Shown here: one piece after another, positions 8,039-16,891 of the stretch
How positions within the stretch are numbered: position 1 is the first letter of the stretch
Layout: each line of letters opens with the position of its first letter
Assembly: GCA_024236195.1 (NCBI GenBank)
Contig: JACKKZ010000004.1
Location: 62,001 to 126,000 of the forward strand
Reading direction: 5' to 3'
Length of the DNA: 64,000 nucleotides
DNA from: Sphingomonadaceae bacterium
Lineage (GTDB): Bacteria > Pseudomonadota > Alphaproteobacteria > Sphingomonadales > Sphingomonadaceae
Program-made: the position numbers and the translations under genes
Notes under the pieces: generated by a model
Databases searched by the model: none
What the model was told of the DNA's origin: nothing
Seen by the model: the letters and a program-made list of their open reading frames with translations, nothing else

Positions 8039-8163
8039 TCTTCAGGTCCTTCCTGTTCCATCACGCTCTCGTCGATCTGGCGGCCCCACAAGGCCCAGCC
8101 AATGCCAATGCCTATCGCATAGGTCACCAGCGCCAATACAAGGATTTCTGCCCAGATCGCCAT
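8035..8163 (-). CDS. Small 42-aa membrane protein
   Basis: Starts MAIWAEILVLALVTYAIGIG and ends with the acidic tail ESVMEQEGPEE. It is a single transmembrane helix with a glycine zipper (GIGIG) and a short cytoplasmic or periplasmic tail. The ATG at 8163 follows the OmpA-like gene, and its TGA overlaps the GTG start of the downstream HhH membrane protein. The two are therefore likely made together and may interact. The protein is too short for a family call. The coupled arrangement and the clear hydrophobic segment support a real gene. Confidence 0.62.
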   Translation of the reverse strand: MAIWAEILVLALVTYAIGIGIGWALWGRQIDESVMEQEGPEE

Positions 8164-8166
8164 CGT

Positions 8167-8907
8167 CTATCTCGGTCCCGGCGTATCAACCGGGGTGGGT
8201 TCCAGCGGCACAGTGGCAATCACGGAGAATTCGATCCGGCGATTGGCCGGGTCAGCCGGGTCGAGCCCTTCTACCGGGATGCTGGAGCCGACCCCGCTGG
8301 CGCGCAGCCCGTCAGCCGGGATGCCCCGATTGATCAGCGCGCGGCGCACGGCATCGGCGCGCTCGCGCGAGAGGGCCAGATTGCCCGGTTCCGGGCCGGA
8401 GCTGTCGGTATGGCCGGTGATGGCGATAATACTGCCGAGGCAGGGCCGCAGCGCCGCGGCGACTTCGTCCACCAGTTCGCGGCTGCTTGCTTCAATATCG
8501 GAGGAGGATTCCTCGAACCGGATGGTGCGCGCGCGCAGAAGCGCTTCGACATCGTCCTGGCAATGAAGCGGGGTAAAGCCTGCCTGGGCCGCCTGCGCCC
8601 GCATACTTCCGTCAGTCCAATGGACACCGCCAACGCCGGGCACCGCAGCCACGGCCTTGGCCACGCGGTCGCGGGTTGCCTCGTCGAGATCGGCGCCACC
8701 CGACAAGACTGGGTGACGGGTGGGGGAGCCGGCATAGGCATAGAAATTAGCGGTAACGCCCGTGCCCCCGGCTTGCTCGATCGCGGCAGCGGCCTGTGCG
8801 GACAGAGCCTCTGCCATGGGCGTATCGTTCCGTTCAGCACCGATCAGCGCGATGATGGCCGTCAACAGCGCACCGGCAAGGATGGCGATAGAGGGGCGGA
8901 CAGGCAT
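8167..8907 (-). CDS. OmpA-family protein with N-terminal membrane anchor
   Basis: A 246-aa protein. An N-terminal hydrophobic segment (IAILAGALLTAIIALIGA) is followed by a BON-like stretch (DEATRDRVAKAVAAVPGVGG). The C-terminal OmpA/MotB peptidoglycan-binding domain carries ITGHTDSSGPEPGNLALSRE and ANRRIEF. Such proteins link a membrane to the cell wall. Two Cys residues (HCQDD and LRPCLG) may form a disulfide typical of this subgroup. It heads a compact minus-strand group with the 42-aa peptide and the HhH protein, suggesting an envelope module. Confidence 0.82.
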   Translation of the reverse strand: MPVRPSIAILAGALLTAIIALIGAERNDTPMAEALSAQAAAAIEQAGGTGVTANFYAYAGSPTRHPVLSGGADLDEATRDRVAKAVAAVPGVGGVHWTDGSMRAQAAQAGFTPLHCQDDVEALLRARTIRFEESSSDIEASSRELVDEVAAALRPCLGSIIAITGHTDSSGPEPGNLALSRERADAVRRALINRGIPADGLRASGVGSSIPVEGLDPADPANRRIEFSVIATVPLEPTPVDTPGPR

Positions 8908-8948
8908 AGAGTGCCCATACCGCCCCCGGTGCCCAAGTCAAAGGCCTG

Positions 8949-10606
8949 TCAGTCGCGCTGCATCCCGCCAGCGAGCGCTGCCAGTCGGATAAATTCCTGC
9001 CGCCAGAAATCCTCCTGCCTACCAGCCAGCCGCTGGATATCGCCATAGGAGAAATCCGCCAGCATCGGGTCACCGCGCAATTTCTGGCCATAGGCCGCAA
9101 CCGAGGCGGCAAAGGCGAAATCACCCGTCGGCATCCCCGGATTGCGCAGCTGGCTGGCGGGCACGACAAAGTCGATCAGCTTGGACGTATTCCCGTCAGG
9201 CAGCTTGTAGCGCAGCTTCACATGCGCCGCCTCGCTGGCTTTGGCGGTTGCAGCGGGGGCTGGGGTGCCCTCGTAACGGCGCGGGGAAATCCAGCCCTTC
9301 GCGCCAGCGGGCACGATCTCATAGATCGCCGTGACCTGGTGCCCGGCGCCAATGTCGCCCGCATCGACCTTGTCATTGTCGAAGTCCTCTTCGCGCAGGG
9401 CGCGGTTTTCATAGCCGATCAGGCGATACTGGCTGACCACGGCCGGGTTGAATTCGACCTGGATCTTCACGTCCTTGGCGATGGTGAACAGCGTCGATTG
9501 CATCTGGTCACCCAGCACCTTCTTCGCTTCCATCGCGCTGTCGATATAGGAATAATTGCCGTTCCCGTGATTGGCGATCTGTTCCATCATCGCTTCGTTG
9601 TAATTGCCGGTGCCAAATCCCAGCGTGGTCAGCGTCACGCCGGAATCGCGGCGGGTTTCGATCATTTCGATCAGCGCGTCCGTGCTGGTCTGGCCAACAT
9701 TGAAATCGCCGTCAGTCGCCAGGATCACCCGGTTGACCCCGCCTTCGATCATGTTGTCGCGCGCGATCTGATAGGCCAGTTGCAGCCCGGCGCCGCCAGC
9801 GGTCGAACCGCCTGCCGCAAGCCGGTCCAGCGCGGCGCGGATTCTCGCCGTGTCATTGGTCGGCTCCAGCACCAGACCGGCAGCGCCCGCATAGACGACG
9901 ATGGACACACGGTCCTGCGGCGTCAGTTCGCCTGCGAGCTGCGACAGGGCCGCCTTGACCAGCGGCAGCTTGTCCTCGCTCCCCATCGAGCCGGAGACAT
10001 CGAGCAGGAAGACGAGAGATTGGCGGGGGGCCGCTCAGCGCGGTCGAGGTCATAGCCGCGCAGGCCAATCCGCAGCAGCTGGGTGTTCGCATTCCACGGG
10101 CTGCGCGCCACATCGGCAGTGACCGTGAAGGGCGTGCTGCGGCTTTGCGGAGCGGGATAATCATAGCGGAAATAATTGATCATCTCTTCCGTGCGCACCG
10201 CGTCTTTCGGAGGCAGCCGCCCGACATTGAGGTAGCGCCGCGTATTGGCATAAGGCGCCCGTATCCACATCGACGGAGAAGGTGGAAACCTGGCTCGGTG
10301 GTGGTCAGCTTGACCGGCGAAACTCTTCACCTTCGTAGCGTTCCCGGCCCGGATCCTGCGCCACTACGACGGGCGGGATGTAGGACGGGAGGGGGAGGCC
10401 ATGCGCCGTTCCTGCATCACAGCCCCGCTAACGGTCATCTGCGGCGGCGGGGGCGGAGGCGGTGGCGGAGGTGGCGGAGGTGGTGGGGCATATTCGTCGC
10501 GCGTCGTCTTGTCGCTGCTCGCTGTCCCGTCATAGCCGCCCGTGCTCGCGCAACCGGCCAGAACTGCAATCGCCGTGGTCGTCAGGATAATCCGCTGGAA
10601 CTTCAT
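8949..10606 (-). pseudogene. von Willebrand factor A domain lipoprotein, broken by about five indels
   Basis: The reconstructed product starts with a lipoprotein signal (IAVLAGCASTGGYDG) and a long polyproline run. It then has the vWFA-linked domain YANTRRYLNVGRLPPKDAVR, the MIDAS motif LDVSGSMGSEDK, and a C-terminal domain ending near 8949. The frame breaks near 10393, 10317, 10291, 10255 and 10027, each by one or two bases, several in homopolymers. The 1 kb after the MIDAS motif is one intact frame with normal codon use. This is therefore more likely a working gene with consensus errors than a decayed one. vWA lipoproteins of this type bind metal ions and proteins at the envelope; the precise role is unknown. 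Confidence 0.7.
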
Positions 10607-10691
10607 CAGTCGCCTCCCCGCATTTGACAGATGCCACCATGTAACATCGTATCACCGCTTGAACGCTGTCTGAACAGGAATGCAGCTGGCG

Positions 10692-12232
10692 TTAATCCGG
10701 CTGAACCGCAGGCGTATCGTCCTGCTTGGGGCCCATATTCTTGCGGAACAGCACCCGATCTTCCGGCCCGAATCCCTTGTGCCAGATCACCCAGCCATAG
10801 GTGAGCAGGATCGCGGGCACGCCAAACAGCAGCTCTGCCCATTCTGGCAGCCAGGTGGCCGCATAGCCCACGATTACAGCAGGGCCCGTCGCCCAGACCA
10901 ACGCCCAGCGCCAGTTGTTGACCCGGTGACCGAGGATGCGTGAAAGCAACCATGCCTTGACCAGTGACGCGGCACCCAGCGCCAGCATCAGCGCCATGGC
11001 GGCGGCGGCGGCCTTGTATGGTTCCTTTTTGTCGCCGGGGATGAAATCCAGATTCTGGACGAGTACGATCAGCCCCACGGTGAGTATGCCCTGCAACACA
11101 ATCGTCCCGATGGAGATGGCAAGGTTCCGCTTGCGCGCGACATAGACCAGCGCCGCTTCGGAGACGACCGCTGTTGCCGCCACGACCTCTGCTGCGAGCA
11201 GGAAGGCCAGAGCCCCGGTGCCGCCCACGAAATTCGGCCCGATCAGCCCCATCACCCCTTCGCCCGGCATGCCCAGCGCCAGCGCGATCCCGGCCTGCAT
11301 GGCGACGATCCAGAACCCGACCTGCGCCACCTGCTTGGCAATCGCGCCATAATCCTTGAGCTTGAGGTTTTTGGTAATCACCGGGCCAAGGATCGGCTCA
11401 AAGCTGGTTTTCAGCTTTTGCGGCAGGCTCGCCACTTGCTGGGCGACATAGTAAATGCCGACCGTTGCCGGGGGCGCGCGAAGAAGCCAGGATGAAGATG
11501 TCCAGCCGCCGCGTGCCCCATTCAATGGCATCGGCTGTTGCCAGCGGCAGCGCCTTGGCGGTCATCTTGCTCATCGCAATAGGATGCGGACGCCAGCCAC
11601 GCGGCAGGCCATAGGAGCGCAGGAAGGGCTGCCAGCGCCGCCAGCATCCCGGCATAGATCGAGGCAAGATAGGCTAGCCCCAGACCGGCATCATGGCGCT
11701 TGTCCGGCAGCAAATAGAACAACACACCCGCCATGATCGAGATCGTCCATGGCTCCACCACGGCGCGAGCGCGCACTGTGGTGGCTATGTCATAGCGATA
11801 GGCCTGCGCGGCGAGCAGGATTTCCGTCAGTGCATAGGCCGGGATTGCCAGCACCATCCAGCGGTCCAGCGGGTCGTTCATCCCGTTGGGGAACATCGGC
11901 GTAGGGAAAAACCACAGCGCGGTGCCAACAACGGCAGAGAAGAGCACGGCCAGCAGGATTCCGTCAAAGACGAGGTTAGCCGGGTGATCTTCCTCACCCT
12001 CGGTCAGGCGCTGCGCCAGCCCGCGCTTTTCCCCCATCGAACAGATGAGCGCGAGCAGTTCGATCACCACCAGCGCAGAAGCATAGCGCCCGACGGCATC
12101 CTCGCCATAAAGGCGCCCGGCAATGAACAGGAAAGGCAATCGCGCCAGCAGCCGCAGCAGGAAGCCGAAGAAATTCGTCCTCCCGCCCTTTGCCAGCGCG
12201 GCAATATCGCCTTGCTGTTCAGCAGTGGTCAC
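10692..12232 (-). pseudogene. Polysaccharide/lipid flippase-like membrane protein, two frameshifts
   Basis: Three frames join into a protein of about 510 residues with repeated hydrophobic segments, typical of the MOP/MATE-like oligosaccharide flippases (Wzx/MurJ relatives). These move lipid-linked sugars across the inner membrane. The N-terminal part starts with GTG at 12232 (TTAEQQGDIAALAKGGRTNF). The middle part carries PRGWRPHPIAMSKMTAKALP, and the C-terminal part contains TVGIYYVAQQVASLPQKLKT. Breaks lie near 11635 and 11495. The start overlaps the gpsA stop (GTGA). As with the neighbouring vWA gene, sequence error is the simpler explanation. Confidence 0.68.
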
Positions 12233-13223
12233 GCAGGCGAACCCTGTTCCGCGCGCAGCGGGCGGGAAAGGAGTTCGGAAACGATGTCACGCGCCGGTGC
12301 CCCTTCCAGCAGGCGGCAGACCGCCTCGACAATCGGCATGTCGATCCCTTGCGAACGGGCCAGTTCGCCCAGTACCGGGCGGTATGTGCCCCTTCGGCCA
12401 CGGTGCGCCGGTCCGCCATCAGCGCGGCGGCGGATTGCCCTTCGCCGAGGGCCTTGCCGAGCGAGAAATTGCGGCTGGAGGTGGAAGAGCAGGTCAGCAC
12501 CAGATCGCCAAGCCCGCACAGCCCGGCGAGCGTTGCGGCCTGCGCGCCCAGCGCTTCGCCGAAGCGGAGCATTTCCGCATATCCGCGCGCGATCACCGCC
12601 GCGCGCGCATTCTGGCCAAGCCGCAAACCATCGACCACGCCGCAAGCGATGGCGAGCACGTTCTTCACTGCGCCGCCTATCTCTGCGCCGGTGACATCGT
12701 CGGAGTAATAGGGGCGGAAGGCCGGGCGGGCGATGACGGGGGAAAGCCGCTCCCACTGCTCATCGCCGCCGCTGCATGCCAGCGTGACCGCCGTGGGCAG
12801 GCCGGCGGCCACTTCATGCGCGAAAGTGGGGCCGGAGAGGATGGCAATTTCGCTCCCCGGTGCGGCCGCTTTGGCTACTTCATTCATCAGGCGGTGGGAA
12901 CCAGCCTCGATCCCCTTGCTGCACAGTATCAGGTCACGCGGGAATTTCGGCATGGAGCCGACAACCCTTCCAAGATGCTGTGCCGGAGTGACGGAGAGCA
13001 CCACCTCGCAATCGCCCAGCACGCCGAGGTCGGTCGTTGCCCGGATTGTGGGGTGGAGCGTGGCCGAGGGAAGGTAAGGCGTGTTGCGGCGCTGCGTGTT
13101 GATTTCTTCGACCAGTTCCGCCGAACGCGCCCACAACGCAACCTCGCGCCCATCACTGGCGAGCATCTGGGCGAGGGCGGTGCCCCAAGCGCCAGCGCCG
13201 ATCACTCCGACAGTTGCGGTCAT
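12229..13223 (-). CDS. gpsA: Glycerol-3-phosphate dehydrogenase [NAD(P)+], apparent frameshift near 12378
   Basis: Reduces dihydroxyacetone phosphate to sn-glycerol-3-phosphate for phospholipid synthesis in the cytoplasm. The N-terminus has the nucleotide-binding motif VGVIGAGAWGTALAQ. The substrate domain has LCSKGIE, GPTFAHEVA, VKNVLAIACG and GLGDLVLTC. The last 50 residues are in another frame (PVLGELARSQGIDMPIVEAV) and end at 12229. One missing C in the run after ACCGCC explains this. Since gpsA is normally essential for lipid synthesis, the break is probably a sequence error. The start overlaps the tsaD stop by four bases. Confidence 0.88.
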
Positions 13224-14254
13224 GCCTTCACTCCTGCTCCCCGTGCCGGTTCGGCTTCCGGATCAAGTGGCCAGCGTGGGCGGGCGCTAACGTCCAGCGG
13301 GTCAAACTGCCCCAGCGGAAGTCGTTCGATCCCGGCCCATGCGATCATGGCCGCATTATCGGTGCATAGCGCCAAAGGCGGCGCAACAAAACGCATGCTG
13401 TGTTTTGCGGCCATTTCTTCCAGTGCAGAGCGGATGGCCTTGTTGGCAGCAACGCCGCCCGCGACCACCAACGCGGGGACCGGCCCCATCGCCTCCAGCG
13501 CAATTCGCAAGCGGTCAATCAGGCAATCAATCGCGGCCTGCTGGAAGCTGGCGGCAATGTCTGCGTCTGCATGTTGCCCGCTTTCCTTGGCGCGCAACAC
13601 CGCGCTTTTGAGGCCAGCGAAGGAGAAATGCGGTTCCCCGCTGCCCACCAGCGGGCGGGGCAGGGGCACGGCTTGCGGATCGCCTTCCAATGCCAGCTGC
13701 TCCACCGCCGGGCCGCCGGGATAGCCGAGCCCGAGCAGTTTCGCCGTCTTGTCGAATGCTTCGCCGAGTGCATCATCAATGGTGGTGGCGAAACGGCGGT
13801 ACTGGCCGACACCATCGACGCGCAGGATCTGGCAATGGCCCCCGCTCACCAACAGCAGGGCATAGGGGAATGCCAGCTCTGCATCGGCGAGACGCGGCGA
13901 CAGCGCGTGTCCTTCCAGATGGTTGATCGCCAGCAGCGGGACACCGCTTGCCATGGCGAGTGCCTTGGCGCTGACCAGCCCGACCATCACGCCGCCGATC
14001 AGGCCGGGGCCAGCGGTGGCGGCAATCGCATCCAGATCGGGCAAGGCGATACCGGTCTCTTCCAGCACGGCCTCGATCATCGGCGCGAGCCGTTCGGCAT
14101 GGGCACGCGCGGCGATTTCAGGCACGACCCCGCCATAGGGTGCGTGTTCTTCATCCTGCGACGCGATGCGCTGGGCAATGATCTGCCGCTCGCTGTTGAC
14201 CAGCGCAACTGCGGTTTCATCGCAACTGGATTCTATGCCGAGGACTATGGCCAT
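13220..14254 (-). CDS. tsaD: tRNA N6-adenosine threonylcarbamoyltransferase
   Basis: Adds threonylcarbamoyl to A37 of ANN-decoding tRNAs together with TsaB and TsaE. The 344-aa sequence starts MAIVLGIESSCDETAVALV and carries the metal-binding HLEGH motif and the ASKHA-type LVSGGHC and VVAGGVAANKAIR segments. Length fits the family. The start at 14254 was chosen because the ASKHA beta-strand begins directly after it; an upstream in-frame ATG at 14275 would add seven residues. It is divergent from hemC with only 44 bases between starts, and it overlaps gpsA (ATGA). Confidence 0.95.
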   Translation of the reverse strand: MAIVLGIESSCDETAVALVNSERQIIAQRIASQDEEHAPYGGVVPEIAARAHAERLAPMIEAVLEETGIALPDLDAIAATAGPGLIGGVMVGLVSAKALAMASGVPLLAINHLEGHALSPRLADAELAFPYALLLVSGGHCQILRVDGVGQYRRFATTIDDALGEAFDKTAKLLGLGYPGGPAVEQLALEGDPQAVPLPRPLVGSGEPHFSFAGLKSAVLRAKESGQHADADIAASFQQAAIDCLIDRLRIALEAMGPVPALVVAGGVAANKAIRSALEEMAAKHSMRFVAPPLALCTDNAAMIAWAGIERLPLGQFDPLDVSARPRWPLDPEAEPARGAGVKA

Positions 14255-14298
14255 CCCGCTTTCCCTTAGCGACATGACAAGCTAGGGCAAGCGCGGCC

Positions 14299-15225
14299 AT
14301 GACAGATACGATCAAACTCCGCCTCGGAACCCGCCAATCCCCGCTCGCCATGGTGCAAGCCCGTGAAGCCCGCGCACGGCTGTGTGCTGCCCATGGCTGG
14401 AGCGAGGATCAGGTCGAACTGGTGCCGGTTGTCGCCAGCGGAGACAAGGTGCTCGACCGCCCGCTGGCCGAGATTGGCGGCAAGGCGCTGTGGACCAAGG
14501 AACTGGACGCATGGCTGGCCGAAGGGCGGATCGACGCGGCAGTCCATTCGATGAAGGATGTTGAGACGATCCGTCCGGAGAGCCTGCGGATCGCGGCTGT
14601 CTTGCCGCGCGAAGATGTGCGTGATGTGCTGGTGGGGGCGGCAAACATCGCTGCGATCCCGCAAGGCGCAACCATTGGCACCAGCGCCCCGCGTCGGGCG
14701 GCACAGATGCTCCACCTGCGTCCCGATTGCCGCGTGGTCAGCTTTCGCGGCAATGTCGCCACACGGCTCGGCAAGCTGGAAGCGGGCGAGGCAGATGTGA
14801 CCTTGTTGGCGGCGGCGGGGCTATCTCGGCTGGGGCAGTCGGATGTTGGCGCCCCGCTCGATAGCGCTAGCTGGCTGCCTGCCCCGGCGCAGGGCGCCAT
14901 CGGGATTGAATGTAATGCGGCGGATGAGCGCGCCTGTGCGCTGGTCGCGGCGATAGATGATCGGCCCAGCCATCTGGCAGTAATGGCAGAACGATCGCTG
15001 CTGTTGGCGCTGGGCGGGAATTGCCACAGCGCCGTGGCGGTACTGAGCAGCTGGCAAGGCGCACAGCTCCACTTGCGCGCGGTGTTGTTCAGCCCCGATG
15101 GAAGCGAGCGGGTGGAAGGAGAGGCGCGGTTTGATCCCCTGGACGCCTCTGGCCCGGCTGCATTGGCTGCTGACCTGCTGGCACGCTCGTCTCCGGCTAT
15201 TACGCAGCATTTCGCGGGCGCATGA
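14299..15225 (+). CDS. hemC: Hydroxymethylbilane synthase (porphobilinogen deaminase)
   Basis: Polymerises four porphobilinogen units to hydroxymethylbilane in heme and siroheme synthesis. The 308-aa sequence has the N-terminal LRLGTRQSPLAMVQA and DAAVHSMKDV (catalytic Asp region), GTSAPRRAAQ, and the Cys of GGNCHSAV that anchors the dipyrromethane cofactor. First gene of hemC-hemD-Mic60-like; its stop overlaps the hemD start by four bases. Confidence 0.96.
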   Translation: MTDTIKLRLGTRQSPLAMVQAREARARLCAAHGWSEDQVELVPVVASGDKVLDRPLAEIGGKALWTKELDAWLAEGRIDAAVHSMKDVETIRPESLRIAAVLPREDVRDVLVGAANIAAIPQGATIGTSAPRRAAQMLHLRPDCRVVSFRGNVATRLGKLEAGEADVTLLAAAGLSRLGQSDVGAPLDSASWLPAPAQGAIGIECNAADERACALVAAIDDRPSHLAVMAERSLLLALGGNCHSAVAVLSSWQGAQLHLRAVLFSPDGSERVEGEARFDPLDASGPAALAADLLARSSPAITQHFAGA

Positions 15226-15923
15226 CTATCGAGCGGGTCATTGCGATCCGGCCAGAGCCGGGCTGTTCCGCTACGGTAGCGCGCGGGCGGGAAATGGGCT
15301 TGCCCATCGCTGGATTCCCGCTGTTTGAGATTTTGCCTGCCGAGTGGGAGGTGCTTGAACCCTCGCAGTTTGACGGCCTGCTGGTTGGCAGCGCCAATGT
15401 TTTTCGCCACGGCGGGGAAGGGCTGGCGAAGTTGCGAGGCCTGCCGGTCCATGCCGTCGGTGCAGCAACTGCCAAGGCGGCGCGCGCTTCTGGCTTCACC
15501 GTGGAGCAGGAGGGGCAAGGCGGATTGCAGGCAGTGCTGGATTTGCTCGCGGGCCAGCAACGCAACATGTTGCGGCTTGCCGGGCGCGACAATGTGCCGC
15601 TCGTGCCGCCACCGGGGATAAAGCTGGCAGAGCGCATTTGCTATGAAAGCCGGGCCTTGCCCATGTCTGCGCAATTGCAGGACGCGCTCCGGCAGGGCGC
15701 TCTGGTGCTGCTGCATTCGGCCATTGCGGCAGAACATTTCGCGCGTGAATGCAGCAGGTTGCAGGTCGATTTCGGCAAGGTAACGCTCGCCTGCCTTGGT
15801 CCGCGTATCGTTGATGCTGCGGGGGAAGGGTGGGCCGCCATCCACAGCGCGCAAAACCCGTCTGAAGCGGCATTGCTGGCCTTGGCGCGGGACATGTGCC
15901 ATGGAAAAGCCATAGAACGCTGA
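15222..15923 (+). CDS. hemD: Uroporphyrinogen-III synthase
   Basis: Cyclises hydroxymethylbilane to uroporphyrinogen III. This family is poorly conserved in sequence. Here the 233-aa size, the overlap with hemC, and segments such as DGLLVGSANVFRHGG, VHAVGAATAKAARASGF and VLLHSAIAAEHFAREC (typical of the two Rossmann-like halves) support the call. The start codon lies within the hemC stop (ATGA), so the pair is probably translated together. Confidence 0.85.
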   Translation: MTIERVIAIRPEPGCSATVARGREMGLPIAGFPLFEILPAEWEVLEPSQFDGLLVGSANVFRHGGEGLAKLRGLPVHAVGAATAKAARASGFTVEQEGQGGLQAVLDLLAGQQRNMLRLAGRDNVPLVPPPGIKLAERICYESRALPMSAQLQDALRQGALVLLHSAIAAEHFARECSRLQVDFGKVTLACLGPRIVDAAGEGWAAIHSAQNPSEAALLALARDMCHGKAIER

Positions 15924-15964
15924 CAGCCGTAGTCGCAGCGGCACAAGGCGCGAAATGGATCGGA

Positions 15965-16888
15965 ATGGATAGCTACTCACCCTCTAGCAAACTGGCGAAT
16001 GGCACCAGCGGCCGCAGTTCTTTCAAGACCCTTGCCTATGCCGTTGTTATTGCTTTCCTTGTGGGGGCGGCGCTGGTGGCGTTCATCGCCTGGCGAACCG
16101 ATTTTGGTGATGGCGCAGCGGGGGTGATCCGCGAAAGAGCTGACGAGCAGGACTTGCTCGCCGACTTGCCTGAAAAGGGTGATCCGACTCCGACGGCGAG
16201 CCCCACCGGCGCGGAAAAGGCAGCTCAGGCAGCCCAGGCGGTGGAGCGGGTAGAGGAGCAGCAAGGTGGCATCGACCAGCGCCTTGCAGCAGCCGAACAG
16301 CGCTTGGCCAAGCTTGACCTGCAAGCGCAGGCGGCGGCTGGCAATGCGGCGCGGGCAGAGGGCTTGCTGATCGCTTTTGCGACGCGACGCGCGCTCGAAC
16401 GCGGGGCTGAGCTGGGGTATCTTGCGGACCAGCTGCGGCTGCGCTTCGGTGATGCCATGCCCAATGCCGTGCGCACTGTGATTGCCGCTTCGCGTGACCC
16501 GATCACGCTCGACCAGCTGGTCGCACGGCTAGAGGGGCTGGGACCGGATATTTCCAACGCTTCCAACGAATCCGGCTGGGCGCGTTTCAAGCGCGGGATC
16601 GACTCCCTGTTTATCGTGCGCCGCGAAAGCGCACCTTCACCGCAACCCGAACGGCGGCTGGAGCGCGCGCGCATGTTCCTCGAAAGCGGGCGTGTGGAAG
16701 CAGCAATTGCCGAAGTGGAGCAGCTTCCCGGTGCTGACCTTGCGAATAAATGGATCGCCGATGCAAAACGCTATGCCGAGGCGCAGCGCGCGCTCGACCT
16801 GATCGAAACCGCTGCCGTTCTCGAACCGCGCCGCTTGCGTGACGGGGCGGGCAATACGGTAGAGCAGCTCAGCCCGGCCGGGACGTAA
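15965..16888 (+). CDS. Mitofilin/Mic60-like inner membrane protein
   Basis: A 307-aa protein with one N-terminal membrane helix (LAYAVVIAFLVGAALVAFIA), an Ala/Glu/Gln-rich periplasmic coiled coil (EKAAQAAQAVERVEEQQGG) and a C-terminal helical domain ending AKRYAEAQRALDLIETAAVL. Alphaproteobacterial Mic60 homologues, the bacterial relatives of the mitochondrial cristae organiser, are encoded next to heme genes and have this layout, as here directly after hemC-hemD. They shape intracytoplasmic or inner membranes and contact outer-membrane proteins. The ATG at 15965 gives a short cytoplasmic lead before the helix. Confidence 0.75.
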   Translation: MDSYSPSSKLANGTSGRSSFKTLAYAVVIAFLVGAALVAFIAWRTDFGDGAAGVIRERADEQDLLADLPEKGDPTPTASPTGAEKAAQAAQAVERVEEQQGGIDQRLAAAEQRLAKLDLQAQAAAGNAARAEGLLIAFATRRALERGAELGYLADQLRLRFGDAMPNAVRTVIAASRDPITLDQLVARLEGLGPDISNASNESGWARFKRGIDSLFIVRRESAPSPQPERRLERARMFLESGRVEAAIAEVEQLPGADLANKWIADAKRYAEAQRALDLIETAAVLEPRRLRDGAGNTVEQLSPAGT

Positions 16889-16891
16889 TAA

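Noticed and set aside
10020..10400. Programmed frameshifting in the vWA gene
   Set aside because: Five separate shifts of different size and no slippery site with downstream structure; sequence error or decay is simpler.
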